Assembly: GCF_022712095.1 (NCBI RefSeq)
Contig: NZ_JALAHD010000207.1
Location: 1-39,826 of the forward strand
Length of the DNA stretch: 39,826 nucleotides
Reading direction: 5' to 3'
DNA from: Chryseobacterium sp.
Lineage (GTDB): Bacteria > Bacteroidota > Bacteroidia > Flavobacteriales > Weeksellaceae
The notes beneath the pieces are model-generated. The model saw nothing but the letters and a program-made list of their open reading frames with translations. It did not search any database and was not told the origin of the DNA. Made by a program: the position numbers and the translations under genes. This document shows positions 35,301 through 39,826 of this stretch, piece by piece. The number at the start of each line of letters is the position of its first letter. The first letter of the stretch is position 1.

Positions 35301-35769
35301 TAAGCTTGGAAAAGATATGAAAGTAGTTGGAAATGAAATATCTGAACTTTCATCCGAACAGATTTCAGTTTTGGAAAAAGAAGAAAAAATAGATATTCAG
35401 GGATATGAAATTACTTTGAACGATGTGGAAATTTCCACAAAAGATATTCCGGGATGGACAGTAACTTCTGACTCGAAGATAACTGTGGCATTAGATTTGA
35501 CACTAACAGATGAGTTAAAATCCGAAGGGATCGCAAGAGAGTTCATTAACAGAATTCAGAACCTTAGAAAAGATAAAGATTTTGAACTGACAGACAAGAT
35601 TAATATCTTTATAGAAGAGGGTACACCTTTTATTAAAGACATCCGGAAAAATGAACAATATATTTCTTCCGAAGTCTTGTCAAATAAAATAGAAATTGTA
35701 TCTTCACTTTCAAATTTTAACGAAATCGAAATAGATGAAGTTAATTTTAAAGTAAATATTGAAAAATAA
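32377..35769 (+). CDS. ileS: Isoleucyl-tRNA synthetase
   Basis: An 1130-residue class Ia synthetase. The HIGH-type motif is GIHH in PPSANGMPGIHHVM; GWDTHGLPVELGVEKELG is the typical IleS segment after it; WTTTPWTLPSNTAL is the editing domain; and KMSKRLGN is the KMSKS-type loop. The length and the Arg in KMSKR resemble the long, IleS2-like (eukaryotic-type) enzymes rather than the E. coli type. It attaches isoleucine to its tRNA. It marks the right boundary of the pigment cluster and begins a typical flavobacterial run: ileS, dksA-like, DUF6576, lspA. Confidence 0.97.
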   Translation: MSQFKEYKNLNLIDIAENVSEFWKQKKTFNKSVEIREGNPEFVFYEGPPSANGMPGIHHVMARALKDIFCRFQTQNGKQVFRKAGWDTHGLPVELGVEKELGITKEDIGKKISVEDYNKACREAVMRYTDVWNDLTEKIGYWVDLDDPYITYKSKYMETVWWLLKQLYNKNLLYKGYTIQPYSPKAGTGLSSHELNQPGTYRDVSDTTIVAQFKAKKESTDLFNDIDGDVHILAWTTTPWTLPSNTALTVGRDIEYVAVKTFNQYTFEPVTIVLARVLLAKNFGKKYAEGTEEDFANYTPESKTIPFTILKEFTGDQLAGTRYEQLIPWFTPNDNPENAFRVIIGDFVTTEDGTGIVHTAPTFGADDARVAKMAQPEIPPMLVKDANDNLVPLVDLQGKFINGKNVPEVFSGKYIKNEYYDEGTAPEKSWDVHLAILLKEENKAFKVEKYVHSYPHCWRTDKPVLYYPLDSWFVKMTAVKDRLVELNKEINWKPKATGEGRFANWLENVNDWNLSRSRYWGIPLPIWRTEDLKEEKIIGSIEELYYEIEKSIEKGLMNENPFKGFKVGDMSEGNYSLVDLHKNVVDKLILVSESGRPMKRESDLIDVWFDSGAMPYAQLHYPFENKELIDDKKAFPADFIAEGVDQTRGWFYTLHAIGTAVFDSVAYKNVMSNGLVLDKNGQKMSKRLGNAVDPFETLSIYGPDATRWYMISNANPWENLKFDIEGIDEVRRKFFGTLYNTYSFFALYANVDGFNYKEKEVENRPEIDRWILSELNLLIKEVKAFYEDYEPTRVARAINTFVNDNLSNWYVRLCRRRFWKGDYTEDKISAYQTLYTCLETVAKLSAPIAPFFMDQLFQDLNNVTGKENCESVHLTDFPVADESLIDQDLVEKTHLAQNITSMVFSLRKKENVKVRQPLQKVLIPALDSKTEAQILAVAELIKQEVNVKELQLINAEEASHLIVKQIKPNFKALGPKLGKDMKVVGNEISELSSEQISVLEKEEKIDIQGYEITLNDVEISTKDIPGWTVTSDSKITVALDLTLTDELKSEGIAREFINRIQNLRKDKDFELTDKINIFIEEGTPFIKDIRKNEQYISSEVLSNKIEIVSSLSNFNEIEIDEVNFKVNIEK

Positions 35770-35829
35770 AAGTATTTAGTTATTGGATTATAAATTCCAT
35801 TTCATAATTTTATTAAAAAGAAAAACAGT

Positions 35830-36210
35830 ATGCAAGACGAAAGAGTACGATATAGTGACGCTGATTTACAGGAATTTAAGAAATTAATTCAAGAGAAAAT
35901 TGCCAAAGCAGAAAAAGATTTGACTATGATCAATGAAAGTTTCATCAACGACCAGAATAATGGGACTGATGATACTTCTCCGACTTTCAAAGCTTTCGAG
36001 GAAGGAGCAGAAACTCTTAGTAAAGAACAGAATGCAATTTTAGCAGGAAGACAGGAAAAGTTTATCCGTGATCTTAAAAATGCTTTAATAAGAATTGAAA
36101 ATAAGACTTATGGCGTTTGCAGAGTAACCGGAAAGCTGATTCCAAAAGAAAGACTATTAGCGGTTCCTCATGCTACTCTAAGTATTGAAGCGAAAAATAT
36201 GCAGAAATAA
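35830..36210 (+). CDS. DksA/TraR family protein, zinc-finger residues mostly lost
   Basis: A 126-residue protein. The coiled-coil part (LQEFKKLIQEKIAKAEKDL) is followed by the acidic NNGTDDTSPTFKAFEEGAET region and then YGVCRVTGKLIPKERLLAVP, the family C-terminal segment. Only one of the four zinc cysteines of DksA is retained (CRVTG), which is normal for this flavobacterial branch. It likely binds RNA polymerase through the secondary channel and modulates transcription, but without the usual zinc site. It follows ileS by 60 bases. Confidence 0.85.
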   Translation: MQDERVRYSDADLQEFKKLIQEKIAKAEKDLTMINESFINDQNNGTDDTSPTFKAFEEGAETLSKEQNAILAGRQEKFIRDLKNALIRIENKTYGVCRVTGKLIPKERLLAVPHATLSIEAKNMQK

Positions 36211-36231
36211 CCGAAAGGTTTATTCATACAT

Positions 36232-36276
36232 TTAGGTTTATATCGTATTGTCTTAATACCTTATAAACCTAATTTT
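36232..36276 (+). terminator. Long hairpin after the dksA-like gene
   Basis: TTAGGTTTATA (36232-36242) and TATAAACCTAA (36262-36272) are perfect complements. Inside, GTATT and AATAC pair around GTCTT, separated from the outer stem by a two-base bulge on each side. TTTT follows the outer arm. The stem is AT-rich but long. Possible terminator or RNA-stability element between the dksA-like and DUF6576 genes. Confidence 0.5.
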
Positions 36277-36290
36277 AATATATTCATCTC

Positions 36291-36536
36291 ATGAGCGCAT
36301 ATTTGGTTTTGGGAATTGTCCTTATTATTGTATTAGGATATTTCAACAGGAAATGGATTAAAAATAAATTTTCTCCTGAAAAACATACTAATTATAATAT
36401 TGACGATCAATTCAATTCAGATAGGCGCGAAAGAGAAAAAGAAATAGACAGACTTTTAGGCAAAATGGGTAAAAATGGAGTCAATGATCTGTCTGACAAG
36501 GACAGAAAAAGACTTGACGAACTGTCCAAAAAATAA
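36291..36536 (+). CDS. Small membrane-anchored DUF6576-type protein
   Basis: An 81-residue protein: one N-terminal span (YLVLGIVLIIVLGYF), then a basic linker and a charged segment (NIDDQFNSDRREREKEIDRL, then KNGVNDLSDKDRKRLDELSK). The last 45 residues resemble the DUF6576 domain, also found at the end of some rhomboid proteins. Its function is unknown. It sits between the dksA-like gene and lspA, an order seen in other flavobacteria. Confidence 0.75.
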   Translation: MSAYLVLGIVLIIVLGYFNRKWIKNKFSPEKHTNYNIDDQFNSDRREREKEIDRLLGKMGKNGVNDLSDKDRKRLDELSKK

Positions 36537-36563
36537 AATACAAGCAGATAAAATTTAGAAATC

Positions 36564-37202
36564 TTGAAAAAAATCTTAGCCGTAACCTTTCTTATCTTAT
36601 TAATTGATCAGGCTTCAAAAATTTATATAAAAACACACTTTAACCTGGATGATAGTATTTCTGTTTTTCCAGGATTCAGACTTACTTTTGTAGAGAATCC
36701 GGGAATGGCCTACGGTTTTCATTTCGGAGGTGTAATCGGTAAATATTTTCTTGTTATTGTACGTGTTTTCCTGATTGGAGGAATGGTCTATCTTTTTAAG
36801 AAATGGCTGGAAAGGGGTGAATCCAACTACCTGCTTATTCCAATGGCTATGATCTTTGCGGGTGCCATTGGAAATCTGATTGACGGAATGTTCTATGGGC
36901 TGATCTTCGACAGCGGAACCGTATATGATGCAAGTATTGACCGATGGATCGGTTATGGAGGTATTTCTAAAATCGTTCCCTTTGGGGAAGGATATTCAAG
37001 TTTTATGAGAGGCTGTGTGGTAGATATGCTTCACTTTCCCTTGGTAGACTGGTATGTTCCGGATAATATACCTTTAATAGGCGGGAAACATATAGAGTTT
37101 TTTAAGTATATTTTTAATGTTGCCGATTCTGCTATTACAATAGGAGCCCTTTTCCTTCTGATCTTTAGAAAAAAAGCCTTTCCGAACGGTCTTGAATTTT
37201 AA
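36564..37202 (+). CDS. lspA: Lipoprotein signal peptidase LspA
   Basis: A 212-residue membrane aspartyl peptidase. VENPGMAYGFHFG holds the family NxxGxAF-like motif, GCVVDMLHFP contains the first catalytic Asp, and FNVADSAITIGA the second (FNxADxxI). Four membrane spans are visible. It is longer than the E. coli enzyme (164) because of an insert around residues 100-155, which is common in Bacteroidota. It removes signal peptides from prolipoproteins, and so would process the lipoproteins of the pigment cluster. Start codon is TTG (36564-36566). Confidence 0.93.
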   Translation: MKKILAVTFLILLIDQASKIYIKTHFNLDDSISVFPGFRLTFVENPGMAYGFHFGGVIGKYFLVIVRVFLIGGMVYLFKKWLERGESNYLLIPMAMIFAGAIGNLIDGMFYGLIFDSGTVYDASIDRWIGYGGISKIVPFGEGYSSFMRGCVVDMLHFPLVDWYVPDNIPLIGGKHIEFFKYIFNVADSAITIGALFLLIFRKKAFPNGLEF

Positions 37203-37213
37203 GAAGTATACTT

Positions 37214-37855
37214 ATGAAAATTCTAAAAAATATTTTTAAATTCTTCCTGCTTCTTATCGTTGCAGGAATTATTTTTATTGTTTTTGCCAACTACAGTATC
37301 AAAAAACAGAGTGATCCATTTTTATTCACTAATACTGCAGATATTCCCAAAGCTAAAACCGCCTTACTTTTAGGAACAAGCAAAACGCTTAGTAACGGAC
37401 AGCCGAATACTTATTTCGTAAATAGAATTCAGGCAGCAGCTGACCTTTATAAAAGCGGAAAGATTCAGTATATCATTGTAAGTGGTGACAACAGCCGGAA
37501 AAGCTATAATGAACCCGAAGATATGCAATTGGCATTAATACAATATGGGATACCTGAAGATAGGATTTTCCTGGATTTTGCCGGATTCAGAACGTTGGAT
37601 TCCGTGGTCAGGGCTAAAGAAATTTTCGGACAGAACAAAATTATTATCGTATCTCAAAAATTTCACAACGAAAGAGCCGTGTTTTTAGCCAAACAAAATG
37701 GAATGGAAGCTTATGGCTATAATGCAGCTGATGTTAATAAATATGCAGGCTTTAAGACCAATCTCCGTGAATATTTAGCAAAGACAAAAGCCTATTGGGA
37801 CCTGCTATTGGGGGTTGAACCAAAATATGGAGGAGATAAGATTTTAATTCCATAG
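37214..37855 (+). CDS. YdcF/SanA-type (DUF218) envelope protein
   Basis: A 213-residue protein with one N-terminal span (FFLLLIVAGIIFIVFANY) and a DUF218 domain: LLLGTSKTLSNGQPN, YIIVSGDNS, EPEDMQLALIQYGIPEDRIF and IIIVSQKFHNERAVFLA. These fit the SanA (vancomycin exclusion) branch more than long YdcF proteins. Members act in the cell envelope; the exact activity is unsettled. It follows lspA by 11 bases and is probably co-transcribed. Confidence 0.85.
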   Translation: MKILKNIFKFFLLLIVAGIIFIVFANYSIKKQSDPFLFTNTADIPKAKTALLLGTSKTLSNGQPNTYFVNRIQAAADLYKSGKIQYIIVSGDNSRKSYNEPEDMQLALIQYGIPEDRIFLDFAGFRTLDSVVRAKEIFGQNKIIIVSQKFHNERAVFLAKQNGMEAYGYNAADVNKYAGFKTNLREYLAKTKAYWDLLLGVEPKYGGDKILIP

Positions 37856-37877
37856 ATTTTTTAAATCATCACAAACC

Positions 37878-37891
37878 TTGTAAATTTACAA
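37878..37891. repeat. 14-bp perfect palindrome upstream of trpS
   Basis: TTGTAAATTTACAA is a perfect palindrome 32 bases before the trpS ATG. It could be an operator, or simply overlap a weak -7-like sequence (TAAATTTA). No second copy was noticed upstream of other genes. Confidence 0.35.
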
Positions 37892-37922
37892 TTCAATTAA
37901 TTATTATAAATATATTTAAACA

Positions 37923-38891
37923 ATGTCAAGAATTCTTACCGGCATTCAAGCCACCGGAACCCCACACCTTGGTAATTTATTAGGTGCTATTATTCCTGCA
38001 ATTGAGCTATCAAAACAGGAAGGCAATGAGTCTTTTTTATTTATTGCCAATCTGCATTCACTTACACAGATTAAAGATGCAAAAGAACTGAAACAGAATA
38101 CCTACGAGATTGCTGCGGCTTGGCTTGCTTGTGGATTAGATACTGAAAAAACATTCTTTTACAGACAAAGCGATATTCCTGAAACCTGTGAACTATCTTG
38201 GCATTTATCATGTTTCTTTCCTTATCAGCGTTTAACCCTGGCCCATTCTTTTAAAGACAAGGCAGACAGACTCCAGGATGTGAACGCGGGACTATTTACT
38301 TATCCCATCTTAATGGCTGCGGACATCTTATTATATGATGCTGAAATAGTGCCCGTAGGAAAAGACCAGCTTCAGCACTTGGAAATCGCCCGTGACGTAG
38401 CTTCAAGATTTAATAATCAAATGGGTGAAGTCTTTGTACTCCCTCAGTCTGAGCTTCAGGAAAACACAAAATATGTTCCCGGTACAGATGGGCATAAAAT
38501 GTCTAAATCCCGTGGAAATATTATCAATATATTCTTACCTGAAAAAGAATTAAAAAAACAGGTAATGAGTGTAGAAACAGATTCTAAATCACTGGAAGAG
38601 CCCAAAGATCCTGAAACAGACAAAGTTTTTGCTATTTATCAGCTAATTGCAACTCCGGAGCAGACAGAAGAATTAAGAGCTAAATACCTGGCTGGAAACT
38701 TTGGTTATGGCCATGCTAAAACTGAGCTTCTGAATTTGATCCTTACCAGGTTTGCCAAAGAAAGAGAAAAGTTCACTTATTATATGGAACACCTTGATGA
38801 ACTGGAGGCAAAACTGCAGGAAGGAGCTGAAAAGACTAGAGTGATTGCCCATCAAACCATGAAAAGAGTAAGAGAAAGTTTAGGAATTTAA
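37923..38891 (+). CDS. trpS: Tryptophanyl-tRNA synthetase
   Basis: A 322-residue class Ic synthetase. TGIQATGTPHLGNLLGA holds the HIGH-type HLGN motif, DLLLYDAEIVPVGKDQLQHL-type segment (with IL in place of the first two) is the substrate site, and GHKMSKSRGN is the KMSKS loop. The length is typical of bacterial TrpS. It charges tRNA-Trp. It has its own short leader with a 14-bp palindrome, and ends before a bidirectional hairpin terminator. Confidence 0.97.
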   Translation: MSRILTGIQATGTPHLGNLLGAIIPAIELSKQEGNESFLFIANLHSLTQIKDAKELKQNTYEIAAAWLACGLDTEKTFFYRQSDIPETCELSWHLSCFFPYQRLTLAHSFKDKADRLQDVNAGLFTYPILMAADILLYDAEIVPVGKDQLQHLEIARDVASRFNNQMGEVFVLPQSELQENTKYVPGTDGHKMSKSRGNIINIFLPEKELKKQVMSVETDSKSLEEPKDPETDKVFAIYQLIATPEQTEELRAKYLAGNFGYGHAKTELLNLILTRFAKEREKFTYYMEHLDELEAKLQEGAEKTRVIAHQTMKRVRESLGI

Positions 38892-38914
38892 TATCAGCTT
38901 TTCTCAATATACAG

Positions 38915-38943
38915 CAAAGCCCTTCACCTGAAGGGCTTTGTTT
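38915..38943. terminator. Bidirectional intrinsic terminator between trpS and yjjG
   Basis: CAAAGCCCTTC (38915-38925) and GAAGGGCTTTG (38930-38940) pair perfectly around ACCT and are followed by TTT. The convergent gene on the minus strand ends two bases from the arm, so it can serve both. Confidence 0.85.
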
Positions 38944-39637
38944 ATAAGAATTCTTTTATCTGTAAAAGATGCTGGATAGCTTTCAGGCCTTTCTCCTGCC
39001 TATTTTCTTTATAAACATCAAAGAAAATAACATCCAGACCAAAGTTTTGGGCTCCCACTACATCCGCAATCCAATCATCACCGATCAGTATACTTTCTTC
39101 TTTTTCTGCTTTAGCAATATCTAAAGAATATTCAAAGATCCTGGCATTAGGTTTTCTTACTCCCACTGAGTCTGCACTCGTTATACTATAAAAATATTTA
39201 TCTATACCTGATAAAATGCATTTTCTTTCTGTTACTTCCTGAAATCCATTGGAAATAATATGCATCGTATACTTTTTAGATTTCAGATATTCTAAAATAT
39301 ATTCAGCGCCTTCTACCAGTTCGTTATGATTAAGGATTTTATCCAGAAAATGTTCTTCAAAAAACATAGCCAAATCTTCATCATCAATCCCAAAGTGTTT
39401 AAATGTATCATAGAAGCGATGCTTTCTCAGATATTCTTTATCAATAAGTCCGTCTCTTATCTTCTCCCAGAGCTCTTCATTGATATCATGATATACAGTA
39501 TGAAATTCTTCAAAATCAATAGCATATTTCAAAGCAATTTCCTGTTTTCCAAAAAGTTCTTTTATCGTTAGGTAAGCGTTTTTACGGTGGTCCCAGAGAG
39601 TATTGTCCAGGTCAAAAAAAATGTGCTGAATTTTCAT
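38942..39637 (-). CDS. yjjG: YjjG family noncanonical pyrimidine nucleotidase (HAD)
   Basis: A 231-residue HAD hydrolase beginning MKIQHIFFDLDNTLWDHRKN: DLDNT is motif I. ISNGFQEVTERK is motif II, RKPNARIFEYSLDIA carries the Lys, and LIGDDWIADVVGAQNFG is the final acidic motif. YjjG removes phosphate from noncanonical nucleotides such as modified dUMP and dTMP analogues. The start at 39637 is the first ATG before motif I; a TTG at 39646 would add three residues. The 44-codon ORF upstream may be in the same transcript. Confidence 0.88.
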   Translation of the reverse strand: MKIQHIFFDLDNTLWDHRKNAYLTIKELFGKQEIALKYAIDFEEFHTVYHDINEELWEKIRDGLIDKEYLRKHRFYDTFKHFGIDDEDLAMFFEEHFLDKILNHNELVEGAEYILEYLKSKKYTMHIISNGFQEVTERKCILSGIDKYFYSITSADSVGVRKPNARIFEYSLDIAKAEKEESILIGDDWIADVVGAQNFGLDVIFFDVYKENRQEKGLKAIQHLLQIKEFL

Positions 39638-39643
39638 ACAGCA

Positions 39644-39651
39644 CAAAATTA
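39644..39651 (-). promoter_or_regulatory. Possible -7 element directly before yjjG
   Basis: On the minus strand TAATTTTG lies only six bases from the ATG at 39637, so a transcript from it would be nearly leaderless. The alternative is chance in AT-rich DNA; no -33 box was found. Confidence 0.25.
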
Positions 39652-39657
39652 ATAATT

Positions 39658-39792
39658 TTAATTTTTGGAAATCGGATAATTTCTCGTTTTAGTTTTAACT
39701 ACATCTAGATTTTTTGAAAAATTCAGTAAAAAATCTATAGTTTGTTTCTTAGGTTTCAAAGTTTTAACTTTTAAAGAGTCATTTTTTCTCAT
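39658..39792 (-). CDS. Small basic protein, 44 codons
   Basis: An ORF opening with MRKNDSLKVKTLKPKKQT, then IDFLLNFSKNLDVVKTKT and ending PISKN. It is too short for ordinary gene finding but reads like small conserved flavobacterial proteins of the form KKQTIDFLLNFSKSLE followed by basic residues. It has an ATG start, no internal stop, and lies 20 bases upstream of yjjG on the same strand. Function unknown. The remaining bases to the window end hold nothing else. Confidence 0.6.
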   Translation of the reverse strand: MRKNDSLKVKTLKPKKQTIDFLLNFSKNLDVVKTKTRNYPISKN

Positions 39793-39826
39793 ACGCGAAA
39801 ATATGTTTTCTTTAAAACGTAAAACA

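Overview
The window looks like a low-GC member of the Flavobacteriia, most likely Chryseobacterium or a close relative (Weeksellaceae). Supporting signs are AT-rich spacers, almost no Shine-Dalgarno sites, repeated -7 elements of the Bacteroidota type (TAnnTTTG), and the gene run ileS, a cysteine-poor DksA-like gene, a DUF6576-type gene and lspA. No mobile element, CRISPR array, tRNA or rRNA was seen. No gene-free stretch exceeds 300 bases; the longest is 253 bases (32124-32376).

Layout. (1) 51-2194, minus strand: two overlapping membrane-protein genes, one an EpsG-type polysaccharide polymerase. (2) 2397-21367, plus strand: one tightly packed, about 19 kb run of about 20 genes. It holds an MMPL exporter fused to an acyltransferase, DarA and DarB for dialkylresorcinol synthesis, hotdog dehydratases, an XRE-like protein, a BtrH-like acyltransferase, an ABC transporter, a thioesterase, ketosynthases, an ACP, and an envelope-delivery group (deacetylase, LolA, lipoproteins). 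(3) 29462-21370, minus strand: aromatic amino acid ammonia-lyase, FabG, ketosynthase, ACP, an LpxL-type acyltransferase with an in-frame stop, a CrtI-like oxidoreductase and a C45-type NTN hydrolase. (4) 29556-32123: a flavin-dependent halogenase/hydroxylase facing a coumarate-activating ligase across a perfect 21-bp inverted repeat. (5) 32377-39792: housekeeping genes (ileS, dksA-like, lspA, ydcF-like, trpS, yjjG) and a 44-codon ORF.

Regions 2 to 4 form a flexirubin-type pigment cluster (aryl polyene ester of a dialkylresorcinol). The expected scheme is: ammonia-lyase makes 4-coumarate; the ligase loads it on an ACP; KS, KS-CLF, FabG and hotdog dehydratases extend it to a polyene; the flavin enzyme chlorinates or hydroxylates the ring; DarB and DarA build the dialkylresorcinol; an acyltransferase joins the halves by an ester; MMPL, LolA-like and lipoprotein factors place the pigment in the outer membrane. 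The pathway class is known. Less explained parts are the ester-forming enzyme, the BtrH/XRE/ABC block, the degenerate methyltransferase domain, the catalytically dead KS paralogues, and the nonsense codon in the acyltransferase.
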